A stretch of 64,000 nucleotides of DNA from DASZUK01 sp963844575 (GTDB lineage Bacteria > Actinomycetota > Acidimicrobiia > Acidimicrobiales > RAAP-2), in the NCBI GenBank assembly GCA_963844575.1, contig CAWJOU010000005.1, forward strand, positions 2,976,001 through 3,040,000. Reading direction: 5' to 3'. Below the pieces are notes generated by a model. It made no database searches and was not told the DNA's origin. It was given only the letters and a program-made list of their open reading frames with translations. Below are positions 25,238-34,415 of the stretch, in pieces. The translations under genes were made by a program, and so were the position numbers. Every line of letters starts with the position of its first letter. Position 1 is the first letter of the stretch.

Positions 25238-25702
25238 TCAGCCGGATGGCTCGCCGGGGTTGATCGGTGACCAGCCAGCGGGCAACCAGTCGCCCTGCGG
25301 GTCGGTGGTTTGCCCGACCTCGATGATGTACCCGTCGGGATCTCGGATGTAGCAACGGATCTCGTACTGATGCTGCTTCGGCGGCGTCAGGAACTGCGCG
25401 CCCCGGGCGGTCCATTCGGCGTACACGGCGTGGACGTCGGTGACCCGGATATTGAGGAAGCTGCTGACCCGGTCGGGGTCGCCTGGCGTCTCGAGGGTGA
25501 CCGTCGGCTTGTCGTCGGTGGGGCCTCCGCCGCGGTTGATGACGATGAAGCTGTTGGCGAGGGCGATATTGGTCGGCTCCGGACCGAAGACCACCCGGCC
25601 GCCGAGTACTTCGGTATAGAAGCGCCGGGAGCGCTCGACGTCATCGGAGACGACGAAGTAGCACACCACCATTCGCTCTGCCGACTGCCTGGGTTCGGCC
25701 AC
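25238..25702 (-). CDS. VOC/glyoxalase-fold protein
   Basis: A 154-residue single VOC module: CYFVVSDDVERSRRFYTEVLGG at the start and IRCYIRDPDGYIIEVGQT at the end, the latter carrying the metal Glu. This is the usual glyoxalase/bleomycin-resistance layout. The GTG at 25702 has GGAGGT four bases upstream; a GTG four codons earlier is possible. It follows the SHOCT-domain gene by 35 bases in the same direction. Substrate unknown. Confidence 0.8.
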   Translation of the reverse strand: MAEPRQSAERMVVCYFVVSDDVERSRRFYTEVLGGRVVFGPEPTNIALANSFIVINRGGGPTDDKPTVTLETPGDPDRVSSFLNIRVTDVHAVYAEWTARGAQFLTPPKQHQYEIRCYIRDPDGYIIEVGQTTDPQGDWLPAGWSPINPGEPSG

Positions 25703-25737
25703 TGGCACCTCCACTCGCTGGGCTCATGCCGTCGGGA

Positions 25738-26130
25738 TCAGGCGAGCAATTTCGCCTTCTGCGCCTCGAACTCCGCGTCGGTGAGTGCGCCGCTGCTCTT
25801 GAGGTCGACCAACTTGGCCAGTTCGTCCGCGGTGTTCGTGGTCCCCGCGGACTGCCGCACGTACGCCTCGAACGCCTGTTGCTGCTGTTGCGCCTGCCGA
25901 GCGGCTCGTTCGTGCATCCCGCCACCGCGGGCGATCAGGTAGATGAGGATGCCGAGCAGCGGGAGGACGATCACGAAGATCGTCCAGAGCGCCTTCGCCC
26001 ACCCGCCGATGTCGTGGCTACGGAAGATGTCGCCGAAGATCATGATCAACAGCCAGATCCAGATGATGAACCCGAAGATCCAAAGGATCGTCCAGAACAG
26101 GTCCAGGAGCGGGTAGCTGCTTGCGATCAC
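25738..26130 (-). CDS. Membrane protein with PLDc_N-like helices and SHOCT domain
   Basis: A 130-residue protein. Two membrane helices (about residues 8-33 and 48-68, ending LPLLGILIYLIARGGG) match the phospholipase-D-nuclease N-terminal type. A Gln-rich stretch follows, and then a C-terminal SHOCT motif (LVDLKSSGALTDAEFEAQKAKLL). Such small proteins are membrane-bound oligomerisation modules of unknown job. The GTG at 26130 has GGAGG upstream. An insertion sequence begins 84 bases upstream of this start. Confidence 0.78.
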   Translation of the reverse strand: MIASSYPLLDLFWTILWIFGFIIWIWLLIMIFGDIFRSHDIGGWAKALWTIFVIVLPLLGILIYLIARGGGMHERAARQAQQQQQAFEAYVRQSAGTTNTADELAKLVDLKSSGALTDAEFEAQKAKLLA

Positions 26131-26213
26131 GGGTGCCTCCAATGGGGGTGCACACGAGCAGATTACGGCTTCCGGGCTGGCGATGCATCCTTCGCCCGGC
26201 GATCCGGATGCGG

Positions 26214-27511
26214 TTAGTGGTTGAGAGGAAACTATCCGCGAGATCAGAGGAGCACCGCGGTAGCCTGACGGCGTGGAGCTGAACGAGGAGAGACTGGAGG
26301 GCTTCTTCTCGTTCATGGCTCCACTGCTCGACGAGCGCCAACGTCGCCTGATGGCCGGGGCGATGGCGCAGGCACTGGGCCGCGGCGGCCAGGCGGCGGT
26401 GGTGCGGGCGTCGAAGATGAGCTCTCGGACCGTGTTCGACGGGACGAAGGAAGTCGCGGGCGGGGCCGGTCCGTCCGATCGGGTCCGTCGTGAGGGCGGC
26501 GGTCGCCCGAGGCTGATCGACATCGACCCCGATGTGCTCGTCAACTTGGACGACCTGGTGGAGCCCGACGCCAGAGGCGACCCGATGTCGGCGTTGCGCT
26601 GGACCCTCAAGTCGACGCGTCAGCTCGCCGACGCCCTGAAGGAGATGGGCCACCAGATCTCGTCGTGGACCGTGGGCCAGCTCCTGCACCAGATGGGGTA
26701 CTCGCTCCAGGCGACGTCGAAGACCGTCGAGGGCGCTCAGCATCCAGACCGTGATGCCCAGTTCCACCACATCAACGACGAGGCGACGCGGCGCTTGGCG
26801 GCGGGCGAGCCGGTCATCAGCGTCGATTCGAAGAAAAAGGAGCTGGTGGTGGGGACCAAGGTCAACCAGGGCCGGGAGTGGCAACCGACGGGCTCTCCCG
26901 AACGAGTCGACGTCCATGACTTCCCCGATCCCGAGGTTCCAAAAGCCGTCCCCTACGGCGTCTACGACCTGGGCGCCGACGAGGGCTGGATGGAGGTCGG
27001 TTCGGACCACGACACCGCCGCCTTCGCCGTCAACGCCATCCGGCGGTGGTGGCAGACCATGGGAAGGGAGCGCTACCCAAAGGCCACCCGCCTCATGGTC
27101 ACCGCCGATGCCGGAGGTTCCAACGGGTACCGCAACCGTCTCTGGAAGGTCGAGCTGGCCAAGCTGGCCGAAGAGGCCGGCCTGGCCATCACCGTCTGCC
27201 ACTACCCGCCCGGCACCTCCAAATGGAACAAGGTGGAGCACCGCCTCTTCAGCTTCATCTCCATCAACTGGCGTGGACGTCCGCTGACCAGCTACCGCAC
27301 CATCGTCGAGTTGGCTGCAGCCACGACGACCCGCACCGGGCTGAAGGTTCGAGCGGAATGGGACGACGGGGTCTACGAGAAGGGGATCAAGATCACCGAC
27401 CAGCAGCTCGCAGCTTTGCCGATCACCCTTTCGGAATGGCACGGTGAGTGGAACTACACCGTGGTGCCGACCAACGGGGATCGTCGCAAGTAGTTCTCAC
27501 TCAGGCCCTTA
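26214..27511 (+). mobile_element. ISAzo13-like insertion sequence, apparently complete
   Basis: Imperfect terminal inverted repeats of 28 bases lie at 26214-26241 and 27484-27511. They share TGAG, AACTA and GCGA blocks and about two thirds of positions. They enclose a single transposase gene whose stop codon lies in the right repeat. The element is about 1.3 kb. I could not identify a clear target-site duplication. Confidence 0.7.
26273..27493 (+). CDS. ISAzo13-family transposase
   Basis: A 406-residue DDE transposase, full length and without stops. The acidic residues are in SVDSKKKELV (near residue 185), TADAGGSNGYR (near 284) and KWNKVEHRLFS (near 320), a pattern specific for this family. 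The N-terminal third is the DNA-binding part. The GTG start at 26273 is near the left repeat. Codon use is similar to the surroundings, so the insertion is either old or from a related genome. Confidence 0.9.
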   Translation: MELNEERLEGFFSFMAPLLDERQRRLMAGAMAQALGRGGQAAVVRASKMSSRTVFDGTKEVAGGAGPSDRVRREGGGRPRLIDIDPDVLVNLDDLVEPDARGDPMSALRWTLKSTRQLADALKEMGHQISSWTVGQLLHQMGYSLQATSKTVEGAQHPDRDAQFHHINDEATRRLAAGEPVISVDSKKKELVVGTKVNQGREWQPTGSPERVDVHDFPDPEVPKAVPYGVYDLGADEGWMEVGSDHDTAAFAVNAIRRWWQTMGRERYPKATRLMVTADAGGSNGYRNRLWKVELAKLAEEAGLAITVCHYPPGTSKWNKVEHRLFSFISINWRGRPLTSYRTIVELAAATTTRTGLKVRAEWDDGVYEKGIKITDQQLAALPITLSEWHGEWNYTVVPTNGDRRK

Positions 27512-27572
27512 GACGACGCCGTCACACCCGAAGGTAGAGGTCACCGAGGGCGAGGAGACCAACCCCGGGAGC

Positions 27573-28151
27573 TCATCGGTTCGTCTCGGTTGTGATGTGA
27601 TCGAACAGCCCTGGGCGGATGCGAGTGCGCACGCCTTCGGCCCACGGCTCGTCCAGCTCGGCCACCTGGAGGGCGGCACTGTCGTTGAGCAACATGCCGA
27701 AGGCGAGGAACGCCTTGATCGTTACCGGGTCGAGCTCGGTGATCTCGGCGACGGTTTGCCAGATCTGTCCGAAACTGTCCCGCACGGCATCGCGAACCTC
27801 GGCGTCGCCGCAGGCGGCAAAGCCCTGGAGCTGCAAGAGCAACGAGGTGCGGTCGGCCAGCATCTCGTGGTACTGCGCACCCATCCGAGCGAGGGCATCG
27901 CGCCCGGTCTTCGTGCCGGCGGCCCGGCGCATCCCTTCCGCCAGACGGTCGAACGCCGAGACGACCACCGCCAAGAACAGCGCCTTCTTGGTCCCGAACA
28001 TCCGGAAGATGTACGCCTGGGTGATCTCGGCGCGTCGGGCGATCGTCTCGGTCGACGCCCCGTGCAGGCCGCCGTTGGCGAACTCCTCGGCCGCGATCTG
28101 CAGAACCTGCTGTCGGCGGTCCGCCCCACTCATCCTCTGCCGGCGCTCCAC
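27573..28151 (-). CDS. TetR-family regulator
   Basis: A 192-residue repressor with the N-terminal helix-turn-helix at about residues 28-58 (TETIARRAEITQAYIFRMFGTKKALF) and a helical ligand-binding half. It is divergent from a methyltransferase with only 40 bases between. An imperfect 19-bp palindrome there overlaps the methyltransferase promoter, so it probably controls both genes. The start may be the GTG at 28151 or an ATG six codons later. Confidence 0.85.
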   Translation of the reverse strand: MERRQRMSGADRRQQVLQIAAEEFANGGLHGASTETIARRAEITQAYIFRMFGTKKALFLAVVVSAFDRLAEGMRRAAGTKTGRDALARMGAQYHEMLADRTSLLLQLQGFAACGDAEVRDAVRDSFGQIWQTVAEITELDPVTIKAFLAFGMLLNDSAALQVAELDEPWAEGVRTRIRPGLFDHITTETNR

Positions 28152-28152
28152 G

Positions 28153-28181
28153 GCGTTATGTTACTACTCACTAACTAGTAT
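28153..28181 (+). promoter_or_regulatory. Methyltransferase promoter with overlapping TetR operator
   Basis: GCGTTA (28153-28158) and TAGTAT (28176-28181) are 17 bases apart. The 19-bp imperfect palindrome TACTACTCACTAACTAGTA at 28162-28180 (14 of 19 positions symmetric) covers the spacer. The expected transcript would begin within a few bases of the ATG at 28192, so the mRNA is probably leaderless. Confidence 0.5.
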
Positions 28182-28191
28182 CTTGTGCGGG

Positions 28192-28992
28192 ATGAGCGAT
28201 GACCCTTGGGCAAGCCGCCGCCTGGCGAACCGGTTCGTCGATGACGCCTATGCCTCGGTGAAGGGACAGGTACGCACCTACGTGATGCACCAGCACCTGT
28301 TGGAGCATCTGCCGCCGCCGCCGGCCAAGGTGCTCGATGTCGGAGGCGGCGCCGGCAACCAGTCGTCCCCGCTCGCCCAGGCTGGGTATGACGTCACGAT
28401 CCTCGATCCGTCTTCGGCCATGCTGGACAAGGCGCGAGAGCGTCTCGCTCGGTTGCCCGCCGAGGCCCGGCAGCGGGTAACCCTCCTACAGGCCGGCGGC
28501 GAGAACGCGGACGACGCGGTGGCCGGTCAACGATTCGCCGGCGTCTTGTGCCACGGCGTGCTCGGCTACGTAGAAGACGCCGAGCCGTTGGTGGCGCAGT
28601 TGTGCCGGTGTGCCGAGGTCGGCGGCGTCGTCTCGATCATGACCGGCAACGCGCACGCGACGGCCGTCCAACCGGCTTTGGAACGGCGGTGGACCGACGC
28701 GCTGGCATCGTTCGACGTTCGAACGGGGATCGGTGTCCTCGGGGTGCGCGGCCGGGCTGACACGGTGGAAGAAGTCGGGGAGTCGATGGCCCGATACGGC
28801 GTCGAGCCGGAGCGCTGGTACGGCGTGTGGCTGTTCGTCGACTGGCTCGAATTCAGCGGAGCGGCGCTCGACCCGAGTGACACGAAGGAAGTCGAAGCGA
28901 TCGCCGCGGTCGAGCTCGAGGCCAGCCGGCGAGACCCGTACCGCCAGCTCAGCCGGGTCTTTCATCTCGTCGGACGGAGAGGCCCGACCTAG
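28192..28992 (+). CDS. SAM-dependent class I methyltransferase
   Basis: A 266-residue methyltransferase with motif I VLDVGGGAGN near residue 42, an acidic end of beta2 (ILDPS) and GVLCHGVLGYV as motif IV. The overall pattern, including LFVDWLEF near residue 215, resembles CmoM/Smt-type methyltransferases. The ATG lacks an upstream ribosome site and probably starts a leaderless message. Control by the divergent TetR gene is likely. The acceptor molecule is unknown. Confidence 0.85.
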   Translation: MSDDPWASRRLANRFVDDAYASVKGQVRTYVMHQHLLEHLPPPPAKVLDVGGGAGNQSSPLAQAGYDVTILDPSSAMLDKARERLARLPAEARQRVTLLQAGGENADDAVAGQRFAGVLCHGVLGYVEDAEPLVAQLCRCAEVGGVVSIMTGNAHATAVQPALERRWTDALASFDVRTGIGVLGVRGRADTVEEVGESMARYGVEPERWYGVWLFVDWLEFSGAALDPSDTKEVEAIAAVELEASRRDPYRQLSRVFHLVGRRGPT

Positions 28993-29123
28993 CGGAAGCC
29001 GTTCGTGGGACCCAAGGTCCACGCGACGCCGTGAGCTGGTGCGTGACGTCCAATTGGCCGGGGCGGTTGAACAAGTGCTGGACGTGAGACACCCGTGGTG
29101 CCCTTCCGACGCATGGATCCGCG

Positions 29124-30353
29124 TCAGACGACGCCGTCCCGCCGCAGCTCGTCGACCTGTGCCGCCGGGTACCCGAGCTCGGCGAGCACCTCGTCGGTGT
29201 GCTCCCCGAGCGCCGGCGCGTACCGGCGGAGCCAGGACGCCCGGCCAGCGACCACCGCGGTCGGGCCGACGTACGTGAACGGGCCGGTCGCCGGATGGTG
29301 GTCGTCGGTCAGCACCGGCCGCGTCCGTAGCTGTGGGTCCGAGCGGAGGTCGTCGGTGCCGTTGACCGGAGCGAGCGCGAACCGCTCGGCCACGGCCAGC
29401 TCGACCCACTGGGCCTGGGTCCGGGTGTGGAAGATCGCCTGGAGCCGCTGGCGCAGCTCGTCGTCGCGGTCGTCGGTCATCGTCCGGCCAGCCGCCGGCT
29501 CGGCCAGCTCGGGATGGCCGACGGCCGCGCCGAACCGTCGCCACAGCGACGGCTCGAGGCAGGCGAGCAGGACGTAGCGCCGGTCCGCGGTCTCGTAGAA
29601 CTGGTACCGCACGCCGAGTGGCGTGCCGTCACCGGCCACCTCCAGGCCGGTCCGCTGCTGCAACCTCTCCGCGTTCAAGGGGGCGATGAGCCCGATGGCC
29701 GCCGAGGCGACGACCGCATCGAGGGCCGACGAGTCGATGAGGCAGCCGCCGGCGCCGCGCTCCCGGCCGAGCAGGGCGCTCACGACTTCGAGGGCGGCGA
29801 ACGCCCCGCTGGTGGCCGTGGCCTCGCCGGCCTGGCCGCTACCGCCGGCGTGGAACACCGGCCGGACGAAGCCGTCGTCGTCCATGCGGACGGCGAACGC
29901 CCCGGCGACCGCCCGCAGCATCGGTGAGTGGGCCGGGATGCCGGCGTACGGCCCGGTGGTCCCGAACGGGCTGTGCCGGCAGTAGACGATGTCCGGGTGG
30001 ACGGCCACCTGGGCCCCGTAGCCGACGCCGAGGCCGTCGCAGACGCCGGGTCCCAGCCCGTCGACGAAGACGTCGGCGGTGCGCAGGAGATCCCAGAAGA
30101 CGTCACGGCCACGCTCGTCACGGACGTCGACGGTCACCGACCGCTTGTTCCGGTTCACCTGCACGTGGGCCGGGCTGTAGTGCTCGGCCAGCTGGCCCAG
30201 GCTGTCCCGGAGGTGGTCGCCCCGGCCCGGCTGCTCCACCTTGACGACGTCGGCCCCGAGGTCGCCCAAGAGCATGCCGACCTGGTCGCCGAGGAAGGCG
30301 GCCATCTCGACCACCCGGAAGCCGGTCAGCGGCAGCGAGTCGGGTCCGGCCAC
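29124..30353 (-). CDS. CaiB/BaiF family III CoA-transferase
   Basis: A 409-residue CoA-transferase with LLGDLGADVVKVEQP, NRNKRSVTVD, SPFGTTGPY and the catalytic Asp at residue 212 (SSALDAVVA). It is the second member in the window and only distantly similar to the one at 16422. It lies downstream of the amidohydrolase at 30405 (51-base gap, same direction), probably at the end of the leftward hydantoinase-type operon. Confidence 0.88.
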   Translation of the reverse strand: MAGPDSLPLTGFRVVEMAAFLGDQVGMLLGDLGADVVKVEQPGRGDHLRDSLGQLAEHYSPAHVQVNRNKRSVTVDVRDERGRDVFWDLLRTADVFVDGLGPGVCDGLGVGYGAQVAVHPDIVYCRHSPFGTTGPYAGIPAHSPMLRAVAGAFAVRMDDDGFVRPVFHAGGSGQAGEATATSGAFAALEVVSALLGRERGAGGCLIDSSALDAVVASAAIGLIAPLNAERLQQRTGLEVAGDGTPLGVRYQFYETADRRYVLLACLEPSLWRRFGAAVGHPELAEPAAGRTMTDDRDDELRQRLQAIFHTRTQAQWVELAVAERFALAPVNGTDDLRSDPQLRTRPVLTDDHHPATGPFTYVGPTAVVAGRASWLRRYAPALGEHTDEVLAELGYPAAQVDELRRDGVV

Positions 30354-30404
30354 GTCCGTTCGTCCTCCCCCTACCGGGCCCGGCCGGGCCGACCGGCCAC
30401 GCGG

Positions 30405-31544
30405 TCAGCCGGGCAGTTGGTACAGCGCCCGGGCGTTGGCGCCGGCGTAGGCGGCCAGATCCTCCTTGGACAGCTGCGCTTTCGAGAACAGCGATTCGAC
30501 CGCGCCAGGGTACTTGGCGTCGGGGTGCGGGAAGTCGCTGGCCCACAGCAGGCGGTCCGCCCCCAGGTAGTCGACAATGCCCTGGAGGTTCGGCTCGTCG
30601 GGCTCGCAGTTGATCCACCCCTGCCGGCGGAAGTAGTCGCTCGGCGACATCTCGAGGTCGCCGCCCTCCTGGGGGATCTCGCCGAGCCACTCGACGTGCT
30701 CGTCCAGCCGGTGCAACCAGTACGGCAGCCAGCCACCACCGGCCTCCAAGATGGCCACCCGCAGGTCCGGGTGGCGGGCCATGACCCCGCCGGCGGTGAA
30801 GCTGTACACCGCGCCCATCTGCTCCATCGGGTGGCACATGGCGTGCTGGGCCAGCCGCGACACGTGCCGGTCGCCGTACTCGGGCATGCGCACCCCCGAC
30901 CCCTCGTGGGTGGCCAGCGGAACATTGAGGGCGGCCACCTGGGCGTAGAAGTCGTCGTACGCCCGGTCCTCGAGGTTCCGCCCGGCATAGGGGTTCGGGC
31001 GGACCATGATGCCGCGGTGGCCGAGCTGCTCGACCGCGTAGCGGGCCTCGTCGACGGCCACCGCCGGGTCGTGCAGCGCGCACAGGGCGACGCCGATCAG
31101 CCGGTCGGCTGTGGCCGAGCAGAAGTCGCCGAGCCAGCGATTGTAGGCCCGGCAGATGGCGCCGGAATACGCTCCGTCGAGGTACTCGACGGATGCCGCG
31201 AACAGCCCCCGCGAGGGGTACAGCACCATCCGGTCGATGCCCTCGGCGTCCATCGCCTCCAGGTACGACGACGGCGGGAAGCCGAGCTCCCACTGCCGCT
31301 GGTACCGCTCGGCCCAGTCGCCGACGGCCACCCGACGGTAGCTCTCGATGTCGTAGTCCTCGCCCGGCGCGAGCAGCCCGGTGCGGGACATCACGTTGCC
31401 GAACACGACCATGCCGTTGTCCTGGACGTCCGCCCCCACCCGCGGCCGGACCCCGTAGAACTCGCGGTCGATGTACCGGTCCCACAGGTCGGGCGGCTCC
31501 ATCACGTGGCCGTCGGCGTCGATGACCTCACATCCGTCGTGCAT
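30405..31544 (-). CDS. Metal-dependent amidohydrolase-2 family protein (TIM barrel)
   Basis: A 379-residue ACMSD-like hydrolase/decarboxylase: IDADGHVMEP at the start, LATHEGSG in the middle, AILEAGGGWLPYWLHR (family hallmark) and WASDFPHPDA with the catalytic Asp. It lies between the VOC gene and the CoA-transferase of a leftward gene set that begins with the HyuA/HyuB-like pair. Ring opening or decarboxylation of the same substrate is a fair guess. Confidence 0.88.
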   Translation of the reverse strand: MHDGCEVIDADGHVMEPPDLWDRYIDREFYGVRPRVGADVQDNGMVVFGNVMSRTGLLAPGEDYDIESYRRVAVGDWAERYQRQWELGFPPSSYLEAMDAEGIDRMVLYPSRGLFAASVEYLDGAYSGAICRAYNRWLGDFCSATADRLIGVALCALHDPAVAVDEARYAVEQLGHRGIMVRPNPYAGRNLEDRAYDDFYAQVAALNVPLATHEGSGVRMPEYGDRHVSRLAQHAMCHPMEQMGAVYSFTAGGVMARHPDLRVAILEAGGGWLPYWLHRLDEHVEWLGEIPQEGGDLEMSPSDYFRRQGWINCEPDEPNLQGIVDYLGADRLLWASDFPHPDAKYPGAVESLFSKAQLSKEDLAAYAGANARALYQLPG

Positions 31545-31611
31545 AGTCGCGTCCTACCGGTCCTCGGGGTTGATATCGCTTCTTGGGGGGTGCGTCGCTG
31601 GTCGTTCGGAT

Positions 31612-32088
31612 CTACGTGGCCGGGTCCTCGAAGGAGCCGGTGGCGATCCACCGCTCCGTCCCCTCCCGGCTGGCATCGTGCAGCACCTCGAGCCGGAGCC
31701 CGAACAGATCTTGCGGTCGGGTGAAGAGCGAGAACGTCGTCCCGTCCGGGTTGGCCACCCGCGCCCCCTGCTCGACCCCGTGGCCGGACAAGAAGCCGCA
31801 CTGGACGTCGACGTCGGGGTCCCAGAAGCCCATGTGGTGGACGCCCTGGCCCTGGGCCAACGAGAACAGGCCGTCGCCGTTGGCTTCCAGCAGCTCGATG
31901 AACGGCGGACCCTGGCGGGAGTACGTGCAACGGACGAACCCCTCGTGGGGATCCGGGTCCTCGAGACGTTCGAACTCGGCCATCAGCGGGTCGTTGAACG
32001 TCAACCCGAGCACCTTCGAGAACCGGTCGATCGCGGCCTCGAGGTTCTCGACGAGGATGCCGACGTGGAAGTACGGACTCCCTGTCAC
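31612..32088 (-). CDS. VOC/glyoxalase-fold protein
   Basis: A 158-residue VOC protein with FHVGILVENLEAAIDRFSKVLG at the start, VHHMGFWDPDVD in the middle and a late LRLEVLHD strand. The paired His residues and the terminal Glu are the usual metal ligands. The GTG at 32088 is two bases after the HyuB stop and shares a GAGGGA ribosome site inside that gene's end, so it is coupled to the hydantoinase-type pair. Confidence 0.8.
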   Translation of the reverse strand: MTGSPYFHVGILVENLEAAIDRFSKVLGLTFNDPLMAEFERLEDPDPHEGFVRCTYSRQGPPFIELLEANGDGLFSLAQGQGVHHMGFWDPDVDVQCGFLSGHGVEQGARVANPDGTTFSLFTRPQDLFGLRLEVLHDASREGTERWIATGSFEDPAT

Positions 32089-32090
32089 CG

Positions 32091-34415
32091 CTAGTCCCTC
32101 GGCTTGCCCAGGGTGACGTCGGCGAACGGCAGCTCGTCGGGGCGGCAGACGTAGGTGTCGAGCAGGTTGCCGCAGCCGGGGCAGAGGCACCGGCGGAGCA
32201 CGAGGTCCTCACCGGTCTCGCGGTGGGGAGCGACGAACAGCGGCGAGATCGCTGTCATGTCGATGTCGAGCTCGGCCGCGCCCATGCGGTAGTTGCCGTC
32301 GGAGGGGGCGAGCACCTGCCCGCAGCCGGCACAGGCCAGGACGTCGCCGTCGGCGCCGTGGCCGATGGCCACGGCCTCGATCACCCGGACGGCGTCGTCG
32401 TCGAGCGTCACCTGGCCGTCGACCGGCTGGCGAGCGGCCCGGGCCAGCCGGAGCCGTTCTTGACGGAGCTCGGCGCGCTTTTTCTCGGTGCCAGGCTCGT
32501 CGAGCTGGCCCTGGGCGTCGACGGCGACGCCGTAGAGGCCGGCCACCTCTTCTTCGTTCACCCGCCGCTCGTGGCGGTCCTCGACCACCAGTTCCGGTGT
32601 CCGGTCGAGCGGGTCGCCCCAGCCGGCGCCGGGGTTCGGCAGCACCTCGAACACGTCGTGGATCCCCAGCCGGTTGTCGTACTTCTTGATCGGCGCCAGG
32701 TCGCCCTGGGGGGCCATCACCCGCAGCTCGGCCGGCGAGCCGGGGAGCCGGCCGCCTTCGAACCACTGCTGGATGTCGGTGTCGGCGGCGTGCCAGTTGT
32801 AGCCGCCGGTCGCCGGGTAGCCGCCGCAGATGCCCATGCCCTGGGTGACGCTCTTGAGCAGCCCGCCCGAGGCGATGAACGAGTTGTCGGTCCGGTGGCC
32901 GACCCAGCCGCAGGCGAACGTGACCCCGCCCCGCCAGCGGCCGTGGCCGCCGGACTCGGGCAGCTCTCGGCGGTAGAGGTAGAGGAACGGCAGCGTCTGC
33001 TCGTACTTCTCGACGTCGGAGATGCGACCGGAGACGGCGAAGACCGGACCGCCGTGGTCGATGCCGTCGCGGAAGTTGAAGGCGCCGACCCCGCCGGCGA
33101 CGGTGTCGAGCGTGAGGTCGGCGAACGGGTTGCCGTACTGGTCCGTCCCGAACATGGCGTTGTTCGACGTCGTGTGGGCCGACGGCGAGGCAAAGGCGTG
33201 GCGGGCCAGTTCGTCGAGGCCGCTGACCATCTTGGCCCCGAGGTTGTGGGCCTGGGTCAGCGCCACCAAGGTCCCGAGCGAGCTCGAGACCGCCGCCGGA
33301 TGGTCGGCCGAGGTGATGGCGCCGGGCTCGAGCTCGAAGTCGAGCTGGCGGAGCACGCCGGCCGCGCAGAGATACTGGTCGTAGGCCAGGGTCGGCAGGA
33401 GGCCGTTCAGCACCACCGCCCGCGAGACCCCGGCGGCGATGTTGAACGAGCCGGTCGCCGGGTCGGTGCCGGCGTTCGACACCTTGATCCGGTCGCCGGT
33501 CTTCTCGAACGACATGCAGATCTTGTACAGCGCCGGATCCCCCACCCGGGCCCCGGCCACGTAGCGGACGTCCCGCCAGGTGGCGTCGGGCAGCCGGGAG
33601 AGCCGGGCCCCGACGGTCTTGGCCGTCGTGTCGATCATCTGGTACATGACGCCCTTCAAGGTGGCCGCGCCGTACCGCTCGAGGATGTCCGTGAACCGCT
33701 GCCGGGCGAAGTTCAGCCCGGCCATCTGCGAGTTCAGCTCGAGCACCATCAGCTCGGGCAGTCGGGACCGCCGGGTCCAGGCGTCGACGAGGTCCTCGCG
33801 GACGACGCCGTTCTCGGCCAGCTTGATCGGCGGCATGAAGGTCGGCTCGGTGTAGACGTCGGACGCGTCCTGGATGAAGCCGCCGGGCTGGGAGCCGCCG
33901 AGCTCACGTTGGTGGACACAGTTGTAGAGCCAGGCGAAGAGCTTCCCGTCGTGGAAGATCGGGGCGAAGACCGCCGTGTCCATCTGGTGGTTGGTGCCCA
34001 CCCACGGGTCGTCTTGGAGGAACACGTCACCGTCGTGGACGCCGACGTTCATCGACCGGTGCTCGAGCGTCCACTTGATGACCTCGTCGGCACAGCCGGC
34101 GAAGAACATCGAGTACGCCCCGAACGTCACCGCGTCACCGATCTCGGTGGTCACCGCACAGTTGAAGTCGTAGCCCTCCACCACGATGTTCGAGCCCGAG
34201 ACCCGGCGGATGGCGTCACCGTGGTCGATGTTGAGGTTCCACAGCTTCGAACGGATGACCTCGTAGGTCACCGGGTCGACGTCCCGATCGGCCTCGGTGT
34301 CGAAGCCGAGACTCGGGTCGACGACCAGCTCGTCGGTGGGTAGGTAGCCGTGCCGGAAGCTGGCCCGGCGCCGCTGCAGTTCGTTGTCCAGGCTGGGCGT
34401 CTCGGTGAGTGACAT
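32091..34415 (-). CDS. HyuB-type hydantoinase/acetone-carboxylase subunit with gamma-like Cys-rich tail
   Basis: A 774-residue protein. About residues 45-600 are the HyuB fold (DPVTYEVIRSKLWNLN, DDPWVGTNHQMD, GGHGRWRGG). The last 130 residues carry CAGCG near 695 and CLCPGCG near 742, followed by LLDTYVCRP, a pattern like the small gamma subunit of acetone carboxylase. Alpha, beta and gamma functions would thus be carried by two genes. The ATG at 34415 overlaps the HyuA stop by one base (TGATG). It would act with HyuA in ATP-driven carboxylation or lactam/hydantoin opening in the cytoplasm. Confidence 0.88.
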   Translation of the reverse strand: MSLTETPSLDNELQRRRASFRHGYLPTDELVVDPSLGFDTEADRDVDPVTYEVIRSKLWNLNIDHGDAIRRVSGSNIVVEGYDFNCAVTTEIGDAVTFGAYSMFFAGCADEVIKWTLEHRSMNVGVHDGDVFLQDDPWVGTNHQMDTAVFAPIFHDGKLFAWLYNCVHQRELGGSQPGGFIQDASDVYTEPTFMPPIKLAENGVVREDLVDAWTRRSRLPELMVLELNSQMAGLNFARQRFTDILERYGAATLKGVMYQMIDTTAKTVGARLSRLPDATWRDVRYVAGARVGDPALYKICMSFEKTGDRIKVSNAGTDPATGSFNIAAGVSRAVVLNGLLPTLAYDQYLCAAGVLRQLDFELEPGAITSADHPAAVSSSLGTLVALTQAHNLGAKMVSGLDELARHAFASPSAHTTSNNAMFGTDQYGNPFADLTLDTVAGGVGAFNFRDGIDHGGPVFAVSGRISDVEKYEQTLPFLYLYRRELPESGGHGRWRGGVTFACGWVGHRTDNSFIASGGLLKSVTQGMGICGGYPATGGYNWHAADTDIQQWFEGGRLPGSPAELRVMAPQGDLAPIKKYDNRLGIHDVFEVLPNPGAGWGDPLDRTPELVVEDRHERRVNEEEVAGLYGVAVDAQGQLDEPGTEKKRAELRQERLRLARAARQPVDGQVTLDDDAVRVIEAVAIGHGADGDVLACAGCGQVLAPSDGNYRMGAAELDIDMTAISPLFVAPHRETGEDLVLRRCLCPGCGNLLDTYVCRPDELPFADVTLGKPRD

